Notes under the pieces: model-generated
Told to the model about the DNA's origin: nothing
What the model saw: only the letters and a program-made list of their open reading frames with translations
The model's database searches: none
Program-made: the position numbers and the translations under genes
Shown here: positions 31,565-44,100 of the stretch, piece by piece
Position numbering within the stretch: the stretch's first letter is position 1
How the letters are laid out: every line of letters begins with the position of its first letter
Assembly (NCBI GenBank): GCA_918807975.1
Contig: OU964935.1
Location: forward strand, 5,481,823-5,545,822
DNA from: Aplidium turbinatum
Taxonomy: Eukaryota > Chordata > Ascidiacea > Aplousobranchia > Polyclinidae
Length of the DNA: 64,000 nt
Direction: 5' to 3'

Positions 31565-33817
31565 TAGGGTGGCTCTTAAAATTGAGTTTTTGAATTTTGC
31601 TTGGGACACCCTTTCAAGTGGTGAGGTTGTCAGAAAAAATAACTCTTGCAAATTTTTTTTAAATTTGAAGTTGATTTAGAGGTGGCCCTCTCCCCCTAAA
31701 GTTCTGTGCCCTCCCTCAAAATACCAAATCTGCATATCTCGAAAACCACTTCAGCTAGAGATACAGTTTTTGTGTTAAAAGATGCAGAAAACATGGTTTT
31801 CTATCTGCTTTCTGAACATTGAATGCATCTACCTTGAGTAGAAAAGCAGTTATTTAGAAAAAACGCATTTGACCAAATCTTGATTTTACAACCTTTTTTG
31901 TGACCACAAAACCGTCTACAAAATTTCGTTTTTTTGTCTTAATTTTTGCACCTTAGAGGGAACACTGGTAACGATATTCATTTCAAAATGTAATTCTGGT
32001 CAGTACTGGAAGAAGCGATATTATCGACAATATTTTACATATTGCCTTGCGTATCGTGACAGGATGTCTGCGACCTACACCATCGGACAATTTCCCTGTC
32101 CTTGCAGGCAACCAACCAACTGAGTTTCGTCGCGAAGAAGCCATCCTGTCTCTTTCTCGCCGCACTACAAACCCCAACCACTTGCTCCACTCAAGTCTCT
32201 ATGAGTCTATGAGCGAGCAATCGAGCATCCTCGGCAACTGAAATCGAGACAACCATTTGTATGTGACGCACAACTCCTGATGAAAACCGCTGAAGACCAA
32301 TCCATCAGCGCGACTACCTGGGAGGACAACAAATGGAGCTCAGAGTGGAAGAAGAACTCCTCAAGACTCTAAAGTTGTATCTCCGACACCAGCCCCCATC
32401 CAACCGGAATGCATAATTTGCCAAGGAAGGCCTGGGTGCGGCTCAACCGCCTGCGTACTGGGCTAGCCTACAGGAGTCAGACTATTCCGCTCCAACATGC
32501 ACAAATGGGGGATGGCTCCATCCGCAATCTGTGAGTGTGGCAAAGAGGAACAAACCACAGACCACACCATCTGTAACTGCGCCAAATGGTGTGCGTGGTC
32601 TGCTTGAACTGGATGACGAATCAATGGATAAATGGACGAATCAAAGGATTGCTGCTCGACACCTGCTCAAGCATCTAAACCGCATCGCCACTGCCCAAGA
32701 GCGGTAAAAGACAGAGCCCTTGACCCCTGGAGTAACAAAGAAGGTTTAAACGAAGAAGAATCGACAATATTGTTCTTGTTGGAATTTGGAAACAGTTTCC
32801 TGTGTTCAGTAACAACTTGCAAAAGAAACTGAAGTTGTGGCTCATCTTCAGTTAAGATTTTGTTAAAATCCTGGATTAGACTTAGAGCAACTCCTCTCTC
32901 TGCTCTGTCATTCACTACTGAAAGTCCCTTCGCCATGTGTAAAGCTTGAATAAATGCACCATCTTCAGTCCAATGAGCAAGATCCTTTGAAAGTATAATT
33001 ATTGCTTCATCTTCACCCAACAGCTGAAGAAGCCATTTTGAATTAGAGGTGTAATACTGTTCTAGACCCTTATTGCTAAGAAACGCATCTACTTTGATGC
33101 TTGGTCTCCTTGGTGGACGTTCTCCTGTTTCATCTAACATGGTTGCCACCATTAGCTTTTTACTTTCCACAGACAATCAAGAGTCAAACAAGGCTAGTCC
33201 AACCATTTCTTCGGACAGATACCATGAATGCAAATCAAGCTTTTTGCATAAATCGCCTTCGCCATCCAACAAGTGCGATGCATAGCACCTGAAGCTGGAA
33301 AGCGGATTCCACGCTCAGGAGTTTCTCCAAGGAATATGATAAAAAACGGTTATTTTAGCTATGCATGAATGCATAAAAGTTAAAGAATACTTATTTCGTT
33401 TATTGCTTTACCAGTTTTACCAGTTAGTTTATGAACTTTGTTCATTGAATAGGTTGGGCCACAATACTTGTTTAGCACTGTTTTGTGCTAGAATACCGAA
33501 AACAGGTTTTTTTCTAAATAACTGCTTTTCTACTCAAGATAGACGCAATCACTGTTCAGAAAGCAGATAGGAAATCATGCTTTCTGCATCTTTTGACACA
33601 AAAACCGTATCTCTAGCTCAAGCAGTTTTTGAGATATGCAGGTTTTGTATTTTGGAGGAGGGCGCAAAACTTTAGGGGGGGAGGGCCACCTCTAAATCAA
33701 TTTGAAATTCAAAAATTTTTTACAGGTGTTATTTTTTCTTACAACCTCACCTTTTAAAAGGGTGTCCCACACAAAATTCAATTTTTTTTCATTTTTTGCC
33801 AAATAAGAGCCACCCTA
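31565..33817 (-). mobile_element. TAGGGTGGC-family element 2 inside the RTE LINE
   Basis: Ends TAGGGTGGCTCTTAAAATTG and GCCAAATAAGAGCCACCCTA sit in inverted repeats of about 300 bp (31565-31870 and 33500-33817), with a perfect 8-bp duplication CTGTATAA (31557-31564, 33818-33825). The minus-strand ORF 33176-32770 reads STDVESKK-like start, then LLGEDEAIIILSKDLAHWTE, GLSVVNDRAERGVALSLIQD and LQFLLQVVTEHRKLFPN, clearly related to the C-terminal part of element 1. A LINE fragment (32035-32759) is inserted at the end of the ORF. Residues before the VND block are largely missing, so it is a deletion copy. Confidence 0.85.
32035..32759 (+). mobile_element. LINE 3' fragment nested in TAGGGTGGC element 2
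   Basis: The plus strand reads TGCLRPTPSDNFPVLAGNQP, EFRREEAILSLSRRTTNPNH, then AWVRLNRLRTG, HKWGMAPSAICECGKEEQTT and DHTICNC, ending near QRRFKRRR. This is the post-RT C-terminal region of a LINE ORF2, with its zinc-knuckle-like CxC...H...C, of a lineage different from the RTE copy. It is bounded by a 12-bp duplication ATCGACAATATT (32023-32034 and 32760-32771). Stops are present. It is the youngest layer of this nest. Confidence 0.85.
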
Positions 33818-34740
33818 CTGTATAACATTTATGTTGAAAGGGGTTCCTTGCAGTTTCATCATTATAATTCTGTTGGACATTGGCCAATATCCCATCATTG
33901 CAGATGCCACGCTTTTCTTCATTAGAATTCCCACTCCATGCATATGTTTACATCCGCCTGAATAGATCATTACGAAACCATCATCTGCTATTTTACCAAT
34001 ATCTTTCCACCGTGTTTCACTAACTCCCATAATGTCAATTTCCATTTCTTTCATCTCCTGTTTTAAATTGTCATAACGCCTATAGGCTAGCATGCAATAT
34101 TCGTACATTCCATGTTGCTAGTTTGAGCATCTTTCCTCTAGTTTTCAGACAGCCAGCCTCTGTCAGGCTCATGCCGTCCATAGGGCTTTGGGCATGCGCC
34201 GTCATCATAGTTGTCCATACTGGTAGATGGAGATGCTCCTTCCCTGTAGCAATTGAAGGATGTCTCTGCAGGGGTCACAGATCGATCCTTATATCTCACT
34301 TCATTGTTACTGACGTTCATTGTAGACTACGGATAAAAATACTCGATGAGGCTTCAATCTCTTTCGAGGTGACTGGCGTTACTCACTTTGTCAAGAGTAC
34401 GCCCTAGCATGCCACATCGCTTTGCTGTTACGCCTTTAGAGCCATTGACCCGATTAATGAGTTCATTTGCCTCTCCAGCCGATCCAGTCTTCATGCACTT
34501 CATGGGATTGACTTCCCAATAAAACATGCCAAACGCAAACCATTTAGACATGCGCCTCACTTAGTTTAGTCCGGCAGTCGAGCCGTTACCAGGGTCTGGC
34601 TGTTGGTGTGCATTACCAACTACGTGGAGCCATAAGTGAGACTTAGAATTTCAGTGGAGGACCAAACTTCTCTACCCACATCAGGGATGCGTGACTGGTA
34701 GGAACAGAGGTGCTACCTCTCATGAAAACCCCAACACCCC

Positions 34741-35153
34741 ACATGAAAACCCCGACAACAAATATATAACTATTTAATAATTAATACACAAACTATCAAC
34801 TTATATATACTAGCGATTTTGGCTTCTAACATATAGGCCTTCAGTCAAATTTTAAGCTGAACATTGTCATGGCCTGTGTGTAAAAGTCAGAATGGTCTAT
34901 TCTTTTGATGTTGTGTTGTAATATCAATTTTGTTGGCATTTATTTTTGTACAATACTTTCCAGTTTCCACTGCCAATTGGTGGACAAGTGAGACGACACT
35001 TAAACCTTAAAAATACTTCCAGCAGAGTTTAATGAGTAGTGGTGAGATGTCGCAGCTGGAAAAAATTGCTCATTGTTTCAAATTATGAAGTAGGAAAGCG
35101 ATATCTCTATTTCTAAAAAAGAGAAACTTGTGCCATATTGTTGGCTGGGCGAG
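34741..35153. other. Probable SLC12A8 5' UTR and promoter region
   Basis: Between the LINE 5' end and the SLC12A8 start codon there is no coding sequence. The transcript should begin here, but no TATA box, initiator or 5' UTR intron could be placed. The short distance means the old LINE lies immediately upstream of the transporter's regulatory region. Confidence 0.4.
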
Positions 35154-38100
35154 ATGTCTGTTGAAAGCGATTCCACCAGATCACGCGACTCAGATGATGC
35201 TTCAAAACACCAAGACCTTTTCTATGACCAAGCATCACCAGAGGTGCAGTACCAAACATAATGTTGATTGGTTAAATATATTTCGCATAAAGTGTCATTT
35301 GATGTAGTTGATACGTAATAATGATAGCCTACATTGATTTATTTTGATTGTCACATGAGGCTCTTAACTAGTATCGAGTCTTAACTTTTTGTAATTTATT
35401 TACAAACTTCAGCATTGGTTACAAGAGTGTGACAGCAATCCTACAATTATGATCTTCAAATGTTTATTGAAATGTGATATTAAAATATTTTCAGCTGTAA
35501 AAGTTGGGCTTGTCAATGCGCAATAATACAAAATTTATTCAGGATGGTAAAAGTCACAAGCCATGGTGGAAAACACAATTCTTTGTTGTTGAACCGGTTT
35601 TATTTGGAACATGGAATGGTGTTTTTACTTCTTGCTTGATTAATATATTTGGAGTGGTCTTATTTCTAAGAACTGGATGGATGGTTGTAAGTAATATTGA
35701 AAATTTTGTAACATATTTTCTTGAAAAACTTGTTTATTTAAATTTAAACTTGATAGTGAATGGTGATTGGTGATGTGATAGTGAGGAACTTCAATTTCAA
35801 TATGTTTCACTTCAAAAATGGAATGACTAAAAAATATTTAAACAATAGACTATGATTTAAAGTTTTACAGTTAACAATGAATTACATATGTATAAGTTTG
35901 TTTAATTGCATTTCACTGTAGTTTGCTACCAGATTGCTACCAGATACTTAGGAATTGCTACCAGATAAAAGTTTCGCCCATTTATGGCTGGGATTATTTT
36001 CCAGGGTAATGTTGGCATTGGGCTGGCATTATTAATTGTTGTTATCACAATAACCGTTGCTTTGCTTGCTGCTTTGTCTGCTATTGGCATTTGTGAGCGA
36101 CTTCGAGACATGGGTACTGGTGGTGTTTATTATGTTGTTTCTCAAGTTCTTGGAGGAAAGGTTGGAGGAGCTATTGGAGTGATGTACACATTCGGTTTGG
36201 TGAGTTTGCTCGTAAAGATATATTACACAACATCGCAGGAACATAATATGAATAGCCTAAGGTTACTATGATGTTAAAATAATAATAATGCAAGTGATAT
36301 TTTTATATTTAGTTACCGGTATAGTAAAAGATAGATTTCTGAAAAAGTCACTTTACAAAGTTTTTGTTTATTGTAAAATTTTCTGGCTTAATTTGCAAAC
36401 ATTCATAATTTAAAGTTGCTGATAATTTTTATGAGTAGTATTACAATACAACAACATACCGATAAAAGTTTATTAAAATGATGATACAAAATTATGTCAA
36501 GGAAGTTGCACAGCCATAATATTGTTTTATATTCGATATTACTTGATTTCTTACAGTCTGTAGTTGCTGCTTTGTATTGCACTGGCTTTGCTGAGTCTGT
36601 GACACAAACCTTCAACTGGAACAATGTCTGGGCAGTACGGGGAGTCGCCATTGGGACTTTATTATTGCTTCTCGCGATAAATTTAGCAGGTACGATATAG
36701 CTAAACTTCTGATCATTGCCAATGTATCTACTAAAACATTGTCAAAGCTAGTTTCAGCATTACTTTTTTAGGCTATATCTTTGAGATTGAATGTAACATG
36801 ACGGAATGGCCCGTTTCGGTGAGTCCGATTCGGTGAGTTCGATCCCTTAACGAGGGATTTTTTCAATTTTTTTTTTAAATTATTGGGTATCGTAGCCTAA
36901 TTATCATTGCCGTTTTAGAGTTAGGGGTTAGAGGTTAGGAACTCACCGAATCGGACTCACCGAATAGTAGCAGACCCGTAACATGAAGACTTCAGTAATT
37001 GGTATTTAACTTTTTGTTACTGTAATTCGAAAGTTTCTACTTCTCTTCGGTTCCGACTTAAACAGCATGTCACGACATTCAATCTTCCTCCTTGTCCAAC
37101 ATTGTGTCTTTGTCAACTACTCTCTTTCAAGCATATCTTTACTTTTTATTCATGTGCTTAGATCTTTGAGAAATTCTTGCTGATTAATATTTTTCAATCT
37201 TTTTAAATTTGGTCATTGTTTAGTATTTCATAAGTCTATTTTGTGCCGGCTGAGCTGCAGCTCACTGCTTGAAAAGTAGTGCAGTCATTAGAAATCTGTG
37301 ATTATTGTTTTTTTTTTAATGTAAAAGTGGAATAATTTTGTGTGTCCCTATTATGTAAACAAAAAGTTTGTACATTTTTTTTAAATAATAAAAGTGTGTT
37401 GATAGTACGATCAAGCCTGTTGCTACCGTATCTTGCATGGTTCTTAAGTGTTTCATTTAATGTTTTATGAAATCTATTTGGCACTTGATTGACACATGAC
37501 AATGCACAGGTGTAAAGTGGGTTATCCGACTCCAGCTTCTTCTGCTTCTGGTTCTCGTCATATCTACAAGTGATTTCATCATTGGGACATTTGTCCACAC
37601 CAATCCAGGTTTGTTTCCGAGTTGTTCACTATTGTCGCTCCACTTGTGTTTAATAAATAAAATCAACCCGGTTCGATAACATGTATTGTATTGTTGTTTG
37701 GTAAAGCTATCGCCATCTTGAAACCAGCTTAAACAAAAATCAAAATAATTGTATTTTCAATATTTGAACAACTGGAACAAAGGACGAGAGGCATTAGTGT
37801 GTGTACTTTCTACACTCATGTTTTTCTTGTTTTGCAATCATGGCTGCTTTACCACCTTCCTGCCTAGTTTCTTGAGCTACACCTTTGTATAAGAATTCCA
37901 GAAAACAAACTTTTTTCAAGAAGTTGTAAAAATGTTTGTACAGTGCTGGTAACTGCCACCAAGCGTACAAGAGAAGCACAAAGCATATTGCCTGGAATGA
38001 ACTGATTTCTTATCCACTTGCATGTATGATAATACTAATAACAATGTGTTTTATATAGCGCTGTATTTATCGCTTTACAAAGCAAACAGTGTTTGCAAAC

Positions 38101-41100
38101 TACTTTACATACATGGAAACAAATGAAAACGTTTTGCTTTTGTGTATTTTCAGAAGCTGGATTTGTCGGTTACTCATCTGAAGTTATGAGGAACAACACT
38201 TACATATCCCTGCAACCCGGGGAAACCTTTTTCACTGTATTTGGGGTCTTTTTCCCAACCGCCACCGGGGTAATGGCCGGAGTGAACATGTCTGGGGACC
38301 TTCGAAACCCATCTAAGAGCATACCAACCGGAACGCTTTCAGCCATTGGTATCAGGTAATTGAGCACATTCTCAACAATTGAAGCATGAAATTTGCGCTC
38401 AACCAACATTCCATTGAAGTCAAAGGATGATGCCTGTCCGTGTCGATTGCTACCTGCTATGTCAGTTTAAAATTTTTTGTTGAAAATTAAAACATTTAGT
38501 TTAATGTGTTTCGCGTTGCAGAGCTAACATCTTAATTGCGTCACTTTACCTGATACACAATTTCATTGTCAAGTATGTGCCTAATTGGTGACAAACATGT
38601 TATTATACTAAAGTTTTTGTGGTTTAGTCTTTAGTATCGGGCGTAACCATAATATACTCAGCTTTGAAACGATATTAATTGTTTTTCAGCTTTTGTTTAT
38701 ATATTGTGTTTGTGCTTCTGCTGGGGTCCACCTGCTTACGGAGTGCATTGCAAGCCGACTTTATGATAGCTGAGAAGGTACTGTGTACTGTATAGTCACT
38801 GTAGCATCCCAGACAGCAGATGTTGAATCAATGTAAAAATGACGGATTTTGCTGTCTGGGATATCACAGGCAAAGAGGAATTCTTGTTGGTGCTTAACTT
38901 GTATCCCAGATAGCAAACTTTTTATTTTCATTTCATTTTACCATCTCCTGACGTTAAAACGATGTAATGTACAAACAGCGACTTCTGCTTTATTTCTAGT
39001 TAGCACAGTCCGCTTGCATATGTTGAATATATGTAAAGCGGACTTTGCTAGCTAAAGCTTTCATCGATGCAAACAGAAGCTGTTATTTTTACATTTTATG
39101 TCTGAATACGTTAACAAGGTGTTAGAAGGAAAGCTTCTGTCTGCTTGTTTTGGCAAAGTTTTTACTTCATTTTTCTTATCCCAGATCGTAAACCGGATTG
39201 TCAAAATCGTAATTGTGAAGATATTTTAATAGTAATTACTAATTAGGCTACTGTGTTAGTGTGTTGTATACGCTTTTCAATCTGTATGACATTAATTTTT
39301 ATACCACTTAAATTGGTTTAAATAGTTTATGTCAATAATTATAATTTTCCACCATTGCTTATTTAAAAACAGTATATATCTACGGTATTGGGCTGTGTTG
39401 ACATTTCAGGCATTATCGTTTGTTCTAGCTTTATGTGGATGTCGTTTTATTTCAGGTTTCGGCTGTGGGATTTTTGTGGTTACTTGGTGTCTATATGTCC
39501 AGCACATCATCTTGCAGTACAGGTTTGTGTACTTTCTTCTACAAATCAATACATAAACGTTTCAACAATGAATTCAAATGCCACGCTCCTGTCCATACAC
39601 CATTATAATCGATATCTCAAAATGGGATAGGTACTTTAAAACGGTCTCGTGATTGGGAAATACCGCTGAAGCCTCCTCTCAAAATTTTCAAAAACAAGAT
39701 TCACATAAGGCATAATTTCACATCTAAAATGAAGTTGTTTTTCAGTAAAGTTTTTTTGTGTTTTTATGGAATATTCTTTTGAATGGAAATTTATAAAGAT
39801 TGCAAACTTTATTACGTACGGTATGCCGTATAGTTCATTCCATTTTACCGCGACCATTTTTTACGATTATGCAATGTTTAGCAACGTTGTATAGTTGCGT
39901 GTGTTATGAATCTCTTTGATAGGTCAAATGGCACGTTAGTTTGCTTTGGTGCCGTACAATGTAAAGATCCTGCTCACAGTGTGTACAACTGTATATACTA
40001 AGCCTGGTGAAACAAATACGTACGTGAAGTGAAAAGTTTGACTGAATTCATTTTAATGGTTTAACTTGGGCGTTCTTGTTTGCACAAGACAAACATGGTT
40101 GGACCAACTTAAGATGCGTGGTCTAAGTACTTTAAGTCAGCCACTGATACGTATCTTTTGTAGTATTGTGAACGGCAAGGGCCCGCTTTTGTACAGAAAC
40201 GCATCTGTCCCAGCTACTATTATCTGTCCTTTTTTACATTGATTCAACGTCTACAGACGTTGAGTCGTTGAATCAGTTGAGACGTTGAATCGTTGAGACG
40301 TTGAATCAATGTAACAAATACTAATTTTGTTGGCTGTTGTAACTTTGCCATCAACATGGTGAAGTAGATTAACTTGCCATAAAACAACAACACTTTCACT
40401 TTTATATTTGAGCCAGTAGCTAAAACTTGAGCTTGTTGTTTTGTGCGTTCATGTCCATCATGGTCCGCGTTCGAAATCTCAACTACAAAAAAGCGTCATT
40501 ATCTCGACGATTGCAAAGCCAGTTTTTGTACCTCGCGCGATTTCACTGTATTTTTCTAGCACAAAACCTTGTTATATGTCCTTTTCTTATACTTGCAATT
40601 TATTTTGCTCTTCAATAACATATGAGTGGATTGTAAAAATACATTTAATGGTTTGGTAAGTAACGTTAAATCACAGCACAGTTTTTGCCTCTCATTGCCT
40701 TTGCCTCTGTGAGCTAACAGTCCGTTATTTTGCTTGTTTTAAGGTTTATATGGTGCGCCGCGGGTCCTACAGAGCATCGCCAATGAAAATGTCATCCCCG
40801 TTGTTAAATTTTTGGGAAAAGGAGTAAGTAAATCTAACCAAACATTAGGTTCAAATCCTATCAGTCTAATCGTGTTTGTTTAGCCTTTGAAATCGATTTC
40901 CATCTGTTACCCAGCCAGCAAAAACTGCCTGGCCAGTTTATTGGCAATAAGATCCTAAAAGGGAACGGATTAGATTCAGATTATTTTTATTTTTTGTCTT
41001 TATTTGTTTTTAATTTTCAAATACTTGCTATCGCTTCGTTCGTTGATTGGTGTGTTGGTTTTCGCTGAAGTTAAATCATTCCTAAAGATGACATCACCGT

Positions 41101-44100
41101 AAACCTCTACTCTTTTCCTTATCAGTTTTTTTTAAATATTTTTTGTAGTTCGGTGCCAACAAGACGCCAGTCATCGCCATTTGCGTGGTGGGAACCGTGT
41201 CACTCATCTTCATATTAATCGGCAACCTGAACGTCATATCACCTGTCATAACGTGCAACTTCATGCTTGTGTACGCCGTCATCGACTACTCGTATTTTGC
41301 TCTAGCGATGAGTTATGACTTGCGGATCAAGAATTTTAGTAAATTTCAGGTATGCATTGAAAGTTATAACTTGGGTAGAGAGCTTATTTTTTTCAACCAT
41401 AAACAAGCATAGCTCAGCAACAATACGACATTTATCATTATAACACAAAAATAAAATAAAGCGAACGTTTTCAACTATACATATAGTCTATTTCAAAAAG
41501 TCTATAAAACAAAAATAATTAGGCTTGAAAATGACTATGTATAGCCGAAAACGTTTGCTTTATTTTATTTTGTGTTACAATGTTAAATGTCGTATAGTTG
41601 CTGAGCTATGTCTGTTTATGCATTGAAAGTTAGACAATATTTCTTTTGTATGTACCACATAGATTTTAAATTATGTGACAATGTTATAGCTATGTCGTTG
41701 ACTTTCGCTCTTAATCTGTGTTGAAATACGAAAAGTATTATTCTTTATTTCATGTAACATCTGCTCTGTTAGCCATTCCGTCACCGGTTTCTTTTTGCTT
41801 GTTGAAATGCAGACTTCCCCATTTTCTCTATTTCAATCTGTCCAACTCGTCTTCCTCCTTTATTCCGATCTTTCTACCTCATCATCTTTATCAGACTATG
41901 CTATTAGTATATTTATTCCTACAATTAGTGGTGAATGAGAAGAATTTCACAAAGCGAGTTTGAAATAAGGTAGTGGCAGGAAAAAGGAGAACAGGAAGAC
42001 CAAAGATGACACCGTGAAAGATGACATGACGAAAAGAATCCTAAAAATTGAAGACGCTAACAATAAAGAGAGATGGAGGAGTCGCTGCAGACAACTGGTT
42101 GACCTTGATGTTTCGGGATAAAGACTCAATAACAGCAGTTCCTAAGGCAACCCAACAACTGAATGTGGCACCTTTACGTGGAATGACACCGTGAAAGATG
42201 ACATGACGAAATACATCCTAAAAATTAAAGATGCTAGCTACTTATAAGCTTATTCCATTTTGTGTCCTATCCTCAGACTCCAAAGAACCAACGCAAGCAA
42301 TCCAGCGTCATCAAGAGTTACCACGTCGACTACGGCTCCATTCAGGATCGCGGTACCATGGATGAGTTCACCAAAGATCTTGACAATTTGTTCAAACATT
42401 CCAGTGTAAGAGATAAAAATGTTAAGCCGTGTCAAGACATATAGTTGTGCTTATAAAACTAGACTTATTGCAACGTTTTTTTCAAACCATTTGTACACCA
42501 AACCATGTAACAAACACATGGTAATGTATGTTAACGTTATTTAGTCTGCTACTAAACGCATGTCAAATTTCCCTTTCTATATTGTTGATTTTTAAAGCGT
42601 CAGCTTTCGCTAAGAAAGGTTGTTCATGTTTTCGTCAATCTCATTCAATCCGACGGGATATATTTTCAACGATATAACTTGAGGTCCATTCTAGCCTGCT
42701 TAATAGACAACGTTGGGATAAACTTGCTTCAATTGGCCAAAGAAATACGAGCAATAAACTTTGCTCTCAAATAATTGAGAACGTATTATATTTTGACAAC
42801 CTTTTCTTTTGAAATTAGAACTTGGAAAGTATTAAGAAGTCGTCTTCAAAAAAGACTTCACCGAAGCAGAAAAATGAAGCCATGAAAACAGGTTGGTTTG
42901 GTTTTGGTTTCATGTCATATTTGGCATTAAGCCGAAAATAAATCCAGTAGCTCAAGTACTTTTGCATTACCCTTTCCTGCTGTGAAGTTCTCATGGCAAC
43001 CATTGCATTTTGTATAAACCTCCTTTTCAATAGTGTAAGCGTGTCTTTAAGTGCCTTGTTCAAGCAAATCACTAGTTACTTTTGCGGTTGGTATTAAATA
43101 ATGAAAAGCTTAAAAAGTACAGTGCTCCAACATACAATGATGACATGTCAAAGTAATAAAATATGAGAACGTGTCTATCAAGGACGAGCTGCCCATCCCT
43201 TTGGTAAGCGAAATATAGAACCTGTTTCCCTCACCTTGCTTCAAAAGTCTTGTATCATAAAAATAACAAGTGGAGACCCCCTTCAGCCTTGTCCCTTTGA
43301 CACAAGCCTTAACTTACGCCACTGCCAGTGCGTAGCATTTATTCTTTAGCATTGCTTTTACGTTTAGGAAAGGAGTGCTTGACAGAAAGTTTCACTTTAC
43401 GAGAAGAGGAATATCATGTAAGTAGTGAAACATGTGATTGCGTTATGATTAAATCCATTGTCTTCATTCTCACCTTTGTTTTATACGCTTGCTGCTGTGA
43501 TCTTCATTTTTCTAAATATTTTCGTTCTGCGAATTTTTTGCTTTTGCAGTTCCGTGTTTTTCGAGATGTTGCTTTCTCGTATACTTTCTTCCATAACAGA
43601 CTACGGTTCTCAACTTGGGCTACACAGACCATTTGAGATTCTGGAAAGTTTTAAAGGGACGCATCATCAACGCATTGATTTTAGAAACAACTATCAAAGT
43701 TTAAGCTCTAAAATTTACGTAATTTTGCAAAACTTTGACTCAGTATCGTGCTTACAAGTTCAGAAGTGCGCAGGATTGACTCTGTGATAGGGCACGTGGT
43801 CATGTGGTCATTGCAACCAGACATTACTCTGCTTGCAACAATTGGGAGATGTTGCCTGAATTGCTGCCTCATAAACAAGAAGGGCACGTGGTCATAAAAA
43901 AGTTGAATACCTCTGTTTTATGAGAAGTGTTTGTGTTATGCCACTTGACAGAAAGCATTACCCCAGCAATCTTTTATGTAACGAAAAGCCCCATTCCAAC
44001 CCTGAATTGTTTAACCATGTTCAAAAGCAGCTGCTTTGCGCTTCAGAAACTATTCAGCTCCATAATCGTACGTCCCATTTGCATTAACACTTTCATAGAA

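Larger units (their letters stand above)
22945..34740 (-). mobile_element. RTE-like (BovB-like) LINE, one copy split by nested insertions
   Basis: Pieces on the minus strand occur in ORF order from high to low coordinates. There is a 5' leader (34740-34131), then the endonuclease start MLKLATWNVR (34130, followed by a frame break) and DIMGVSETRWKDIGKIADDG, SGGCKHMHGVGILMKKSV (to 33826). Next come VYAPTQDHTDEETEKFYDNI and FIMGDWNAKVG (31556-31275), then SPGDQYRNQIDFIMI (about 31030). The RT linker follows (30923-30726; 26864-26540), then RT blocks HKAPGKDQITTEMIRAL, GFMPGKGTREGIFN, GGVRQGCILSPCLFNLYTEM and NLRYADVTVLLAESAE. The C-terminal KLKYFGHRIHNNSIQR and RNRGRPPRIW piece ends near 22956 with an (ATG)n-like tail. 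The catalytic YADD is YADV here, and stops and shifts are present. The style (DWNAKVG-GLG, QYRNQID) is that of CFDP2/BovB-type RTE elements. It was nearly full length before being interrupted. Confidence 0.88.
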
